Assembly (NCBI RefSeq): GCF_009857745.1
Contig: NZ_WWEN01000011.1
Span: 1-64,000 of the forward strand
Reading direction: 5' to 3'
DNA from: Thalassovita mangrovi
Lineage (GTDB): Bacteria > Pseudomonadota > Alphaproteobacteria > Rhodobacterales > Rhodobacteraceae
Length of the DNA stretch: 64,000 nucleotides
This document shows, one piece after another, positions 9,045 to 17,106 of the stretch; position 1 is the first letter of the stretch; each line of letters begins with the position of its first letter. The translations under genes were made by a program, and so were the position numbers. The notes under the pieces are model-generated. The model ran no database searches. It was not told the DNA's origin and saw only the letters and a list, made by a program, of their open reading frames with translations.

Positions 9045-9123
9045 TGCCCGGCCTTGCGCCGGGCAGCGCCCGTCCCGTTGCCCGGGCGGGCGCTGCTGTT
9101 CTTGGTCCGACCCGAAACGGGTC
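9045..9123. repeat. Three consecutive hairpins inside the gal-like operon
   Basis: The gap between the aldolase and tautomerase genes contains three stems: 9045-9052/9058-9065 (8 bp), 9064-9072/9087-9095 (9 bp) and 9109-9114/9118-9123 (6 bp, AAA loop). The third runs into the aldolase stop codon. They could attenuate or stabilise the operon transcript. No U-tract is present, so full termination is unlikely. Confidence 0.6.
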
Positions 9124-9817
9124 AGACGTATTTCAGACCCTTTTCGGCCAGGCGCCCACGCATGTCGTAGATGTCCAGCCCCAGCTCGCCGGCCTTCAGC
9201 CGGGCGCGCTTGGTCTCTTCGTTGGCTTCGCGGGCGCGGGATTTTTCCAGCACCTCTACGGCCTCTTCGCGGCGCACCACGCAGACGCCGTCATCGTCGG
9301 CGACGATGATGTCGCCGGGATTGATCAGCTCGTCGGCGCAGACCACCGGCACGTTGACCGATCCCAGCACTTCCTTGACCGTGCCCTGGGCGAAGACCGC
9401 CTTGGACCAGACCGGGAAATTCATCTCGGTCAGGTCGCGCACGTCGCGCACGCCCGCGTCGATGATCAGCCCGCGGCAACCGCGCACCTGCGCCGAGGTC
9501 GCCAGCAGGTCACCGAAGTAACCGGCATTCGACGGCGAGGTCGGCGCGAGGACGATGATATCGCCCTCTTTCAGCTGTTCGATGGCGACATGGACCATCC
9601 AGTTGTCGCAGGGCGGGGCGGAAATCGTCACCGCCGACCCGGCGATGCGGGCGCCTGCATAGATCGGCCGCATGTAATCGGCCAGCAGCCCCTTGCGGCC
9701 CTGCGCTTCGTGCACCGTGGCGACGCCGCACTGGGCCAGGCCGTCGATCACCGATTGATCGGCGCGTTCGATATTCTGGACGACGACGCCCTGGGTTCCG
9801 ACAGGATAGCCGCTCAT
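9122..9817 (-). CDS. galC: 4-carboxy-4-hydroxy-2-oxoadipate aldolase / oxaloacetate decarboxylase
   Basis: 231 residues, the normal size for the HMG/CHA aldolase (RraA-like) family. Family landmarks are visible: [31 protein letters not shown] with the catalytic Arg-Asp pair, and the [14 protein letters not shown] strand. The reaction splits CHA into pyruvate and oxaloacetate, the last step of the 4,5-cleavage branch for gallate and protocatechuate. Its start overlaps the stop of the hydratase gene by 4 bases, so the two are coupled. Symbol by analogy. Confidence 0.87.
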   Translation of the reverse strand: MSGYPVGTQGVVVQNIERADQSVIDGLAQCGVATVHEAQGRKGLLADYMRPIYAGARIAGSAVTISAPPCDNWMVHVAIEQLKEGDIIVLAPTSPSNAGYFGDLLATSAQVRGCRGLIIDAGVRDVRDLTEMNFPVWSKAVFAQGTVKEVLGSVNVPVVCADELINPGDIIVADDDGVCVVRREEAVEVLEKSRAREANEETKRARLKAGELGLDIYDMRGRLAEKGLKYV

Positions 9818-10548
9818 GACAGTTCATCCACGCAGGTCGGGAAGATCGATTCGAAACCTTCGGCATATTGGCAATCGCGCCCACCGGCCATACCGCCGGA
9901 ATTGCGCTTGAAGTGATTGGCGCGCTGCTGCGCCACGCGGGTATAGAAATCCCACAGATGGACCTGGCCGTTCATGCATTCCATCGCGGCACGCTTCTTG
10001 TCCCAGACATCGGTGATGTCGAGGAAGACGTTCGGTTTCCACCCCATCTGTTCGGTCTGGTGCGGCTCAAACAGGTACAACTGCGGCGCGCCCAGAACCT
10101 TTTCGCCCGGGTTGTGGCCCCAGGCCTGCGCGATCATGCGGCAGGTCAGGGCGAAATCGGTCGTTTTCATGTGGTCGGTGTTATAGGGGTCCCACTTGGA
10201 GTGCGAGAACATGAAGTTCGGCTGTACCTTGCGGATGATGTCGACCACCTTTTCCTCGGCTTCCTGGCCGAAGCGCAGCGGGTAATCGCCCATGTCGAGG
10301 AACTCGATGTCATGCACGTCCAGCGCCTTGGCGGCGTCTTCGGCTTCCTTCTTGCGGATCGATTTGACCTCGTCCAGCGTCTTGCCTTCTTTCCACAGGC
10401 GGGCGCTTTCGCCGCGTTCGCCGTAGGACAGGCAGACGACGGTCACGTCGTAGCCCAGTTTCTGATGCTTGGCGATGGCGCCACCACAGCGCCAGACGAA
10501 ATCAGCAGCATGGGCGCTGATGACAAGAGCGGTTTTCTGATCAGACAT
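9814..10548 (-). CDS. galB: PIG-L/LmbE-fold hydrolase, likely 4-oxalomesaconate hydratase
   Basis: 244 residues from the ATG at 10548; an upstream in-frame ATG gives a 20-residue tail that does not look conserved. The opening [17 protein letters not shown] corresponds to the metal-binding A-H-P-D-D-E motif of LmbE deacetylases, altered to A-H-A-A-D-F. From memory this alteration resembles Pseudomonas putida GalB, which hydrates oxalomesaconate. The following [10 protein letters not shown] is also GalB-like. It is the first gene of the set, divergent from the LysR regulator, and overlaps the aldolase start. Function rests on the motif plus neighbours. Confidence 0.83.
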   Translation of the reverse strand: MSDQKTALVISAHAADFVWRCGGAIAKHQKLGYDVTVVCLSYGERGESARLWKEGKTLDEVKSIRKKEAEDAAKALDVHDIEFLDMGDYPLRFGQEAEEKVVDIIRKVQPNFMFSHSKWDPYNTDHMKTTDFALTCRMIAQAWGHNPGEKVLGAPQLYLFEPHQTEQMGWKPNVFLDITDVWDKKRAAMECMNGQVHLWDFYTRVAQQRANHFKRNSGGMAGGRDCQYAEGFESIFPTCVDELS

Positions 10549-10636
10549 GTCAAACCCCGTAAATTTCAGTTCCGCGGCACTATGGCGCTTCGCTTCACAA
10601 CTTGCCATTTCGTTTCGCCGCAGCCACTATTTGTTT

Positions 10637-10648
10637 TAGCTATAGCTA
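10637..10648. promoter_or_regulatory. 12-bp palindrome in the galB-lysR divergent region
   Basis: A perfect palindrome, TAGCTATAGCTA, lies in the short gap between the divergent hydratase (start 10548) and LysR (start 10665) genes, 16 bases before the LysR start codon. A self-repressing LysR site overlapping its own promoter is typical; assignment is by position only. Confidence 0.4.
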
Positions 10649-10664
10649 TCATGGGCGATGGGGA

Positions 10665-11873
10665 ATGAACGGGCAGGATTTCAATCTGCGGCACCTGCGG
10701 GCCTTCGTCCTGGTCTGCCGGCTCGGCGGTATCACGGCGGCGGCGGAAGCGGTGCACATGTCACAACCGGCAATCACCCAAGCCATTGCCAAGCTCGAAG
10801 CGTCGCTGGACGAAAAGCTGCTGGTGCGCAGCAGCCGCGGCATGTACCCGACCGCCGCGGGCGAGATATTCATGCGCCGCAGCAAACGGGCGCTCAACAT
10901 CCTGAAACAGGGCTGCATCGAGGCCGCTGCGCGGCAGAAAGGCACCGCCCCGTCGCGGTTTGACACCAAGATATCCTCGACCCAGCTGCGGGCGCTGATC
11001 GCGGTGGCCGCCTATGGCAATTTTTCCGTCGCCGCCCGCGCCATCGGAATCTCGCAGCCCTCGCTCTACCGCACCGCGCGCGATCTGGAAAAGGTGTCGG
11101 GGCTGGTGCTCTACCGCAAATCGGAAAGCGGCTATGACCCGACCGCCGCCGCCCGCATCCTGATCCGCTCCGCCAAGCTGGCGTTTTACGAACTCGACCA
11201 GGCGCTGGACGAACTGTCCTCCTGGGGCGGGATGCATGGCGGCCGGATCGTCATCGGCGCGCTACCGCTGTCGCGCAGCGTGCTGCTGCCGCGGGCGATC
11301 AACATGATGACGCAGGCCTATCCCGATATCGACCTGCACGTGATCGACGGGCCCTATGACGACCTGCTGAACGGGCTGCGCTACGGCGAGATTGACCTGA
11401 TGCTGGGCGCCCTGCGCGACCCGCCCCCGGCCGAGGACGTGGAACAGGCCCCACTGTTCGACGACCGGCTTGGCATTTTCTGCCACCCGGCCCACCCCTT
11501 GGCGAAACGCAGCGACATCCCGCTGGAGGAGCTGACCGAATATCCCTGGATCCTGCCGCGCAAGGGCACGCCCACCCGCGATCAGGCGGCGGCGTTTTTC
11601 CGCACCCACGGATTGCCGGAACCGACCCGGGTGATCGAAACCAGCGCCATCATCCTGGTCCGCAGCCTGCTGGAAAGCGCCGGCCGGCTGACGATGATTT
11701 CGCAGACCCAGGTCAGCGACGAAATCAAACTGGGGGTGATGGTGCAGCTGCCGGTGGAGATCGACGATACGCCGCGCACAATCGGCGTCACCCAGCGGGC
11801 CGACTGGCACCCGACCCAGATGCAGGAACATTTCCTGAAGCTGCTGCGGGAAGTGTCTGAAACGCTGGACTAA
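10665..11873 (+). CDS. LysR-type regulator with two N-terminal HTH domains
   Basis: 402 residues, about 100 longer than a usual LysR protein. The extra length is a second winged-helix domain. HTH 1 covers about residues 8-67 (FNLRHLRAFVLVCRLGG, AAEAVHMSQPAITQAI). HTH 2 covers about 104-162 (STQLRALIAVAAYGNFS, AARAIGISQPSLYRTARDLE). The substrate-binding domain follows (IVIGALPLSRSVLLPRAIN to the end). The ATG at 10665 is chosen because it begins just before HTH 1; the frame is open a little further upstream. It is divergent from the gal-like set and presumably activates it in response to a pathway acid. The gene ends 35 bases before a good terminator. Confidence 0.88.
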   Translation: MNGQDFNLRHLRAFVLVCRLGGITAAAEAVHMSQPAITQAIAKLEASLDEKLLVRSSRGMYPTAAGEIFMRRSKRALNILKQGCIEAAARQKGTAPSRFDTKISSTQLRALIAVAAYGNFSVAARAIGISQPSLYRTARDLEKVSGLVLYRKSESGYDPTAAARILIRSAKLAFYELDQALDELSSWGGMHGGRIVIGALPLSRSVLLPRAINMMTQAYPDIDLHVIDGPYDDLLNGLRYGEIDLMLGALRDPPPAEDVEQAPLFDDRLGIFCHPAHPLAKRSDIPLEELTEYPWILPRKGTPTRDQAAAFFRTHGLPEPTRVIETSAIILVRSLLESAGRLTMISQTQVSDEIKLGVMVQLPVEIDDTPRTIGVTQRADWHPTQMQEHFLKLLREVSETLD

Positions 11874-11908
11874 ACCCGGCCCGGAACAAGGCCGAAGGCC
11901 GCCGGGCC

Positions 11909-11940
11909 AGCGTCAGCCCGCCCCGACGGGCTGGCGCTTT
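11909..11940 (+). terminator. Terminator after the tandem-HTH LysR gene
   Basis: A 12-bp stem (11909-11920 with 11927-11938, one G-U) and a 6-base loop end in CTTT on the plus strand, 35 bases past the LysR stop. The rest of the gap to 12052 shows no further feature I recognise. Confidence 0.65.
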
Positions 11941-12052
11941 GGAGAGGCTTGTCCTGTCATTGACAACGAGCGCGGACGAGGCTGGCATAAACTGCCATGT
12001 TCAAAGGTTTCAGCGCCACCCCGCAACTGACGCTGGCTCGGCTCATCGCCCC

Positions 12053-12235
12053 TCAATGCGGCTTGGACATCTGGCGTTCGATTTCCTCGACCGCCTCCTC
12101 GATATCCTCGGGATCGTCCGAGGGGATCGCGTATTTGCCGCTCATCCAGCGGCCCAGATCGATATCGGCGCAGCGCTTGGAACAGAAGGGGCGGAATTTC
12201 GGATCGCTCTTTTCGCCACAGATCGGGCAGCTCAT
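12053..12235 (-). CDS. yacG: Zinc-binding protein YacG (DNA gyrase inhibitor family)
   Basis: 60 residues. The N-terminus [22 protein letters not shown] gives the four zinc Cys (C3, C6, C18, C22) in the CxxC-x11-CxxxC pattern of YacG, followed by [16 protein letters not shown], the conserved helix. The tail is acidic. E. coli YacG binds GyrB and blocks DNA binding by gyrase. The ATG at 12235 overlaps the rng stop by 4 bases, so it is the last gene of the infA-maf-rng-yacG unit. Confidence 0.92.
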   Translation of the reverse strand: MSCPICGEKSDPKFRPFCSKRCADIDLGRWMSGKYAIPSDDPEDIEEAVEEIERQMSKPH

Positions 12236-13254
12236 GGCAGGAGCTCCGACAGCGGCAGGCGGTCGCGTTTGCGTTGCAGTTCGAAATGGCCCAGCGGCGT
12301 CCACCCAGCCAGCATGGTTTCGATCAGGTCGGCCTTGAAGGCGGCGCGCAGCGACAGCTCGAAGGTCTTGCGATCCTTCTTGGGCATCGGCGCCAGGTCG
12401 ATGGTGATCTGCCCGCCCAAGCCGCGCAGCCGCAACTGGCGCGGCAAGTCCTTCACGGCGGCGATATTGGCCTTCAGCCCCGCCGCGGGCGAGGTATCGT
12501 TGCCGGTGTTCACGTCCACCGCCACCAGCGCGCGGGTGGGTTCGACATACATGAAGGCGCCGCCCGACAGACGGACCAGCGGCTGGCGCGCCTCGTCGAT
12601 CAGGTCCAGCACGCCGTGGCGTTCGAACCCGCCCGCTTCGGTCACGATATCGGCCGGGTCGGTCCATTCGCGCCAGGCCATCGCATGCGGCCCGTCGCCT
12701 TCGGTCAGAACCTCCGCATCGCCGTCGCGGTCGGCGGTGACGCGGGCGGCCATATCGACCATTTCGGCGATATCCTCGGCGATCTCGCCCGCCTCGCCAT
12801 CGGCGCAGGACGAGCGCAGGATCAGCCCCATATCGTTGTCTTCCATCACCTCGCGGGCGATGCCCAGCAGCACGTCGCGGGTGTCGTCGTCGCGGATCCG
12901 GCGGCTGATGTTGATCCCCGGCGCATCGGGCGTCACGATGGCGTAGCGGCTTTTGAACAGGACTTTCTGGCTGACGGGAAGCGCCTTGCCGTCCTCGGCA
13001 TAGCCGGTGACCTGCACCAGCATCCTCTCACCCGGAGCGATACCCTTGACCTGGCGCAGAAACGCGCTGCCGTCGGGGGTTTTCAGGAACAATCCGCCCT
13101 GCCCCTTCATCGGCCGTTCGGCGACGGCGCGGTAGATCGTGCCGACGCGCGGCAGATCGGAATCGATCAGGATGTCGTGCAGCTTGCCATCGACGATCAA
13201 GGCGGCGGCTTCGCGCCCGTCGAGATGGTCGAGGATGATCTGACGGCCTTTCAT
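12232..13254 (-). CDS. rng: Ribonuclease E/G family protein, short form
   Basis: 340 residues from the ATG at 13254, which overlaps the maf stop by 4 bases. The S1 domain region ([22 protein letters not shown]) lies near residues 35-65. The catalytic DNase I-like region has the metal-binding Asp in [11 protein letters not shown] and the second Asp in [11 protein letters not shown]. The protein ends about 60 residues after that, so the Zn-link Cys pair (CPxC) that ties E. coli RNase E/G dimers together is missing. It would cut A/U-rich single-stranded RNA such as rRNA precursors. Short forms are, as I recall, usual in this family of bacteria, where a separate RNase E exists. Confidence 0.85.
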   Translation of the reverse strand: MKGRQIILDHLDGREAAALIVDGKLHDILIDSDLPRVGTIYRAVAERPMKGQGGLFLKTPDGSAFLRQVKGIAPGERMLVQVTGYAEDGKALPVSQKVLFKSRYAIVTPDAPGINISRRIRDDDTRDVLLGIAREVMEDNDMGLILRSSCADGEAGEIAEDIAEMVDMAARVTADRDGDAEVLTEGDGPHAMAWREWTDPADIVTEAGGFERHGVLDLIDEARQPLVRLSGGAFMYVEPTRALVAVDVNTGNDTSPAAGLKANIAAVKDLPRQLRLRGLGGQITIDLAPMPKKDRKTFELSLRAAFKADLIETMLAGWTPLGHFELQRKRDRLPLSELLP

Positions 13255-13826
13255 GCCTGCCTCCATAGCGGGTAGCCCGCGGCCTGCAAAAGCCCGGCGG
13301 TTTCGGTCAGCGGCAATCCGACGACGGCGGTGAACGATCCCGAAATCCACGGGATCAGCGCCCCGGCGGGGCCCTGGATACCGTAACCGCCCGCCTTGCC
13401 CTGCCAATCGTTGGTGGCCAGGTAGGCGTTCAGTTCCTCATCCGACAGGTTCTTCATCCGCACGTTGGTGACCACGTCCTTTTCCCAGACCTTGTCACCC
13501 CGGCGCACCGCGACGGCAGTGATCACCCGGTGACGCCGCCCCGACATGGCCAGCAGGAATTGTGCCGCCTCGCCCGCATTTTCCGGCTTGCCCAGGATAC
13601 GGCGGCCAAGCGCGACGGTGGTATCGGCACACAGCACGATATCGTTGTCATCGGCCTGCACCGCGCGCACCTTTTCGATCGCCATGCGGGCGCAATAGGG
13701 CCGCGGCAGTTCGTTTTTCAGGGGGGTCTCGTCGATATCGGGCGGGCGGATGTCATCCGCCACAACCCCGATTTGCGCCAGCAGCTCCTTGCGCCGCGGG
13801 CTGCCCGATCCGAGGATCAGACGCAC
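13251..13826 (-). CDS. maf: Maf-like nucleoside triphosphate pyrophosphatase
   Basis: 191 residues. The start [18 protein letters not shown] is the Maf signature (S-x-S-P-R-R), and the catalytic Asp lies in [11 protein letters not shown]. Maf proteins hydrolyse dTTP/UTP or modified NTPs and have been linked to septum control. The initiation codon is GTG at 13826, directly abutting the infA stop (TAA then GTG, no gap), so translation must be coupled to infA. The stop overlaps the rng start. Confidence 0.93.
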   Translation of the reverse strand: MRLILGSGSPRRKELLAQIGVVADDIRPPDIDETPLKNELPRPYCARMAIEKVRAVQADDNDIVLCADTTVALGRRILGKPENAGEAAQFLLAMSGRRHRVITAVAVRRGDKVWEKDVVTNVRMKNLSDEELNAYLATNDWQGKAGGYGIQGPAGALIPWISGSFTAVVGLPLTETAGLLQAAGYPLWRQA

Positions 13827-14045
13827 TTACTTGAAGCGGTAGTTGATCCGACCCTTGGTCAGATCGTAGGGGGTCATTTCGACCTGAACCCGGTCGCCAG
13901 CCAGAACGCGGATGCGGTTCTTGCGCATCTTACCTGCCGTATGTGCGATGATCTCATGGCCATTCTCAAGCTCGACCCGAAACGTCGCATTGGGCAGGAG
14001 TTCCTTCACGACACCGGGAAATTCGAGCATTTCTTCCTTGGCCAT
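13827..14045 (-). CDS. infA: Translation initiation factor IF-1
   Basis: 72 residues, exactly the usual IF-1 length, a single OB-fold. [32 protein letters not shown] and [29 protein letters not shown] are near-invariant IF-1 sequence. It binds the 30S A site with IF-2 and IF-3. An AGGAG ribosome site lies 5 bases before the ATG. It heads the infA-maf-rng-yacG unit. Confidence 0.98.
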   Translation of the reverse strand: MAKEEMLEFPGVVKELLPNATFRVELENGHEIIAHTAGKMRKNRIRVLAGDRVQVEMTPYDLTKGRINYRFK

Positions 14046-14089
14046 GTTATCTCCTTGCTTTTTCGCCCCGCCCAGTGCGGGACGCGCGT

Positions 14090-14118
14090 TAAATGAGCCT
14101 ATTTTGCGCGATTTTCAA
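14090..14118 (-). promoter_or_regulatory. Candidate sigma-70 promoter of infA
   Basis: On the minus strand TTGAAA (14118-14113) and CATTTA (14095-14090) are spaced by 17 bases, placing transcription start about 35-40 bases before the infA ATG. The -35 fits well and the -10 moderately. Confidence 0.4.
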
Positions 14119-14130
14119 GCCCCAATCGCG

Positions 14131-15009
14131 CTATAGCAGGGTGTCCAGCGGTTTTCCGATGCGGCCCTGCTGGTCATCCCAGTGGGTTTTGTTCAGCACG
14201 TGACCGTCCGCGCGCACCGCGTGGATGCGGGCCAGGTCGATATCGGCATAGGTCCAGCCGGGCGCGCCCAGGGTGCCTTCGGCGATCACGCCGGAGGGCG
14301 GGAACCCCTCGTCGGGCGGGCCGAAAACGCCGCCCATGCCGGTGTTTTCCTCGACCGCGTAGATGTCGGGCCGGTCGCCCACCAGCGATGCCATCACCGT
14401 CACGCATTGGCCTTCCAGCGCGCGCGCCATCGCACCGATCCGCACCCGCCAGTAGCCTTCCGTCGCCTCGGTGCACGACGGCACCAGGATCAACTCCGAC
14501 CCCGCCTCGGCCAGCGCACGGGCCAGCAACGGGAATTCGCTGTCATAGCAGATCAGCACGCCGATCCGGCCCAAGGCGGTTTCGAAAATCTTCAGCGGCC
14601 CGCCGCCCGCGACGCCCCAGTCTTCGCGCTCGAACCGGGTCATGATCTGCTTGTCCTGGTGATCCATCGCGCCCGACGGGGCAAAGAACGGCGCCCGGTT
14701 CACCACCTTGTCGACATCCTGCACCGGGGCCGATCCGCCAAGGATGTAAACGCCGAATTCCTGCGCCAGTGCGGACATGACAGCGTTAGACCGCGCCACC
14801 CGGTTCGACACCGCCCGGATCGATCCGGCCAGGTCTGCGGCGATTTCCTTGCCCGCCAAGGAAGCCAGTTCCATCCCCGCGTATTCCGGGAAGACCAGCA
14901 GATCGGCCCCCTGCCCGGCGGCCTCGGACACCCAGGCCCGCATCTTGTCCTCATAGCCCGACCAGTCGTGAAACCAGTCCAGCGGGTAGGCTGCTGTCGC
15001 CACTTTCAT
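14131..15009 (-). CDS. Carbon-nitrogen hydrolase (nitrilase superfamily)
   Basis: 292 residues from the ATG at 15009. The catalytic triad motifs of the superfamily are present in order: Glu in LLVFPEYAGME, Lys in DHQDKQIMTRFE, Cys in IGVLICYDSEFPLLA. It would hydrolyse an amide or similar C-N bond in the cytoplasm. The upstream GNAT gene ends 43 bases earlier on the same strand. The substrate branch (omega-amidase, N-carbamoyl, other) is not distinguishable here. Confidence 0.88.
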   Translation of the reverse strand: MKVATAAYPLDWFHDWSGYEDKMRAWVSEAAGQGADLLVFPEYAGMELASLAGKEIAADLAGSIRAVSNRVARSNAVMSALAQEFGVYILGGSAPVQDVDKVVNRAPFFAPSGAMDHQDKQIMTRFEREDWGVAGGGPLKIFETALGRIGVLICYDSEFPLLARALAEAGSELILVPSCTEATEGYWRVRIGAMARALEGQCVTVMASLVGDRPDIYAVEENTGMGGVFGPPDEGFPPSGVIAEGTLGAPGWTYADIDLARIHAVRADGHVLNKTHWDDQQGRIGKPLDTLL

Positions 15010-15052
15010 GACCGGCCCCCATTCTGCACAAAAATATATCGCTGTTGCAGCT

Positions 15053-15637
15053 TTACAGAGAGCGCATCCAGAATTGCAACGGCTTTTCGCTCGACTCGGT
15101 CTCGCCCACATCCTTCCAGCGGAAGCACGCGATCACACCGGGAAGCTTGGCATAGCCCCGCTTTTTCCAGAAGTCGTCCAGCGGCCGGTACCCGGCGGGG
15201 CGCATCGGATGATCCTCGGGCCGCATCACCGCGCAGAAGGCGCATTTCGCCCGCCCCAGCCTGCGCGCGTGGTCTTCGCGCAGGTCGAAAAACCGGTGCC
15301 CTATGCCGCGGCCGCGATAGTCCGGCAGCAGCACCGATTCGGCGCAGTAGAAGATGTCTTCCAGCCGTTCGCCCGTGCCCTCGAAGGCGGCTGCGAAATC
15401 GTCGGCGTGATCCTCCATCGGGGTGCCGGTCGCCGCCCCGACCAAACGGTCGCCGTCGAAGGCGCCCACCACCACCGCGCCCGCGCTGTCGCGGTAGCTT
15501 TGCAGGTAGCGCTTTTCGTATTCCAGATCGCCGTCATAGAGATAGGGCCAGTCGCGGAACACCGCGATGCGCAGCCGCGCGACATCTTCAAGCGCCGCTT
15601 CCAGCGCCGCGCCGGTCAGGACCTCGACCCGGATCAC
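15053..15637 (-). CDS. GNAT family N-acetyltransferase
   Basis: 194 residues with the GNAT core: VVVGAFDGDRLVGAATGTPM, then AESVLLPDYRGRGIGHRFF, whose R-G-R-G-I-G is the acetyl-CoA pyrophosphate loop (Q/R-x-x-G-x-G/A). The C-terminus has PLDDFWKKRGYAKL, the usual end of the fold. The start overlaps the stop of the SnoaL-like gene by 4 bases, so it belongs to a coupled three-gene run with that gene and the low-Mr phosphatase. Acceptor unknown. Confidence 0.85.
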   Translation of the reverse strand: MIRVEVLTGAALEAALEDVARLRIAVFRDWPYLYDGDLEYEKRYLQSYRDSAGAVVVGAFDGDRLVGAATGTPMEDHADDFAAAFEGTGERLEDIFYCAESVLLPDYRGRGIGHRFFDLREDHARRLGRAKCAFCAVMRPEDHPMRPAGYRPLDDFWKKRGYAKLPGVIACFRWKDVGETESSEKPLQFWMRSL

Positions 15638-16029
15638 TTGGAAACCTGTGCGATCCAGTCGGCCAGGTTGTAATAGGTCACCACCCGGGTGATCTTGCCG
15701 TCGCGCAGCGAAAAGAACGACCCGGCAGGCAGGCGGTAGGTCTGCCCCTTCGCCTCCGGCAGGCCCTCGTCGGTTTCCAGATAGGTGCCGTTGACGATAT
15801 ATTCCGCCGCCGCCCGGTTGCCGTTTTCGGCCTCGAAAATGACCATGTCGGTCAGGTTTTCGCGGTAGCAGCGGTTCATATGGGCGCAGAACTCGGCAAA
15901 GGCCGGTTTGCCGGTGCGCACCTGGCCTTCGTTCACGTGATGCGCCACGTCCTCGGCCAGGCAGGACAGCATGGTGTCCACGTCGCCGGCATTGAAGGCG
16001 TCGAAATAGGTCTTGATCGTATCGTTCAT
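15634..16029 (-). CDS. SnoaL/ketosteroid-isomerase-like protein
   Basis: 131 residues from the ATG at 16029. The opening IKTYFDAFNAGDVDTMLSCLAEDVAHHVNEG and the later SFFSLRDGKITRVVTYYNLADW are typical of the NTF2-like SnoaL family, a cone-shaped pocket that binds small hydrophobic ligands. It overlaps its neighbours by 4 bases on both sides (phosphatase upstream, GNAT downstream). A catalytic versus binding role cannot be decided. Confidence 0.82.
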   Translation of the reverse strand: MNDTIKTYFDAFNAGDVDTMLSCLAEDVAHHVNEGQVRTGKPAFAEFCAHMNRCYRENLTDMVIFEAENGNRAAAEYIVNGTYLETDEGLPEAKGQTYRLPAGSFFSLRDGKITRVVTYYNLADWIAQVSK

Positions 16030-16487
16030 GCGTTTTCCCTCGGGGCGCCCCAGCGGTCGATCAACCGCTCGACGATCTGGTCGCGGCTCTTGCGATAGGC
16101 GTCGAGCTTGGCCTCGCGGGTTTCGCCCTGGCCGCTGGGGTCGGAGATCGGCCAGTATTCCACGTCGAGGTGATAGATCCGGGTCAGTTCCTCGGCCTGG
16201 TGCTTGCTGGCCGGGGTCAGCGCCACGATCAGGTCGAAGGAGGACAGATCCTCGCCATATTCGTTCAGATCGTCGAACCCGCGCACCTTGTGGCGCGACA
16301 GTTCCACCCCGATTTCCTGGCACACAGCGATGGCGAAACCGTCGATTTCCGCGTCGCCCTTGACCCCCACCGACTGCACATAGGTGCCGGCCCCGTAGAA
16401 TTTCTTCATGATCCCCTCGGCCATGGGCGAGCGGACGGAGTTGTGGTCGCAGCAGAACAGGACCGATTGTGGCAGGGTGTCGGGCAC
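16026..16487 (-). CDS. Low-molecular-weight protein tyrosine phosphatase family
   Basis: 153 residues from a GTG at 16487. The P-loop CDHNSVRS (C-x5-R-S) near residue 13 and the general-acid Asp in WPISDPSG are the LMW-PTP active-site elements. The loop differs from the common C-x-G-N-x-C-R-S, so a role related to arsenate reductase or another phosphatase is possible. It lies 5 bases after the UPF0262 gene and overlaps the SnoaL-like gene, in the conserved hisD-UPF0262-phosphatase order. Confidence 0.85.
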   Translation of the reverse strand: MPDTLPQSVLFCCDHNSVRSPMAEGIMKKFYGAGTYVQSVGVKGDAEIDGFAIAVCQEIGVELSRHKVRGFDDLNEYGEDLSSFDLIVALTPASKHQAEELTRIYHLDVEYWPISDPSGQGETREAKLDAYRKSRDQIVERLIDRWGAPRENA

Positions 16488-16492
16488 GCGCC

Positions 16493-16972
16493 TCAGCCTC
16501 CGAAATGCAGCACGCAGATCAGCGTGAACAGCCGCCGCGCGGTGTCGCTGTCGACCACGGCCTTGCCTTCCAGCCGTTCCTGCAGGATGCGGGCGCCTTC
16601 GTTGTGGATGCCGCGCCGGGCCATGTCGATGGTTTCGATCTGGCTCGGCGGCATGTTCTTGACCGCGTCGTAATAGCTTTCGCAGATCGCCCAGTAATCC
16701 TTGACCACCTGGCGGAACGGCGACAGCGACAGGTGGAATTCGGCGGCCTTCTGCGCGTCCTCGGTGGCGATATCGAAGACCAGACGCTTTTCCTTGATCG
16801 ACAGCCCGACCCGGTAGGGTCCGTCGGGCACCACCCGGTCATCGCGCTTGGGCAGGTCGAAGCTGTTGTCTTCCAGCAGATCGAACATCGCCACCTTGCG
16901 TTCCTGCTCGATCTCGGGCGTCGGCGGCGGCAGGTTGCGGTCATCCAGTTCGATGTGACTGATACGGGACAT
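16493..16972 (-). CDS. UPF0262 family protein
   Basis: 159 residues from the ATG at 16972. The sequence ISHIELDDRNLPPPTPEIEQER and GIHNEGARILQERLEGK match what I know as UPF0262, an uncharacterised family of alphaproteobacteria found between hisD and a low-Mr phosphatase, as here. No membrane segment or signal peptide. Function unknown. The 134-base gap before it holds the hisD hairpin and little else. Confidence 0.85.
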   Translation of the reverse strand: MSRISHIELDDRNLPPPTPEIEQERKVAMFDLLEDNSFDLPKRDDRVVPDGPYRVGLSIKEKRLVFDIATEDAQKAAEFHLSLSPFRQVVKDYWAICESYYDAVKNMPPSQIETIDMARRGIHNEGARILQERLEGKAVVDSDTARRLFTLICVLHFGG

Positions 16973-17078
16973 GGCTTCGATCTCGCTATGCTTTGGACAT
17001 AACCCTGTTAGCCTGCGTCCCCTTCCGGCGCAATACGCGCGCAAAGGACGTCGCGGCACGGGACCCGCAATCGCGTCC

Positions 17079-17100
17079 GCGCGGGGACAGCGCCCCGCGC
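17079..17100 (-). terminator. GC-rich hairpin after hisD
   Basis: An 8-bp all-GC stem (17079-17086 with 17093-17100) and a 6-base loop lie 6 bases past the hisD stop. No U-tract follows, so it may be a partial terminator before UPF0262. Confidence 0.4.
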
Positions 17101-17106
17101 AAAGCC

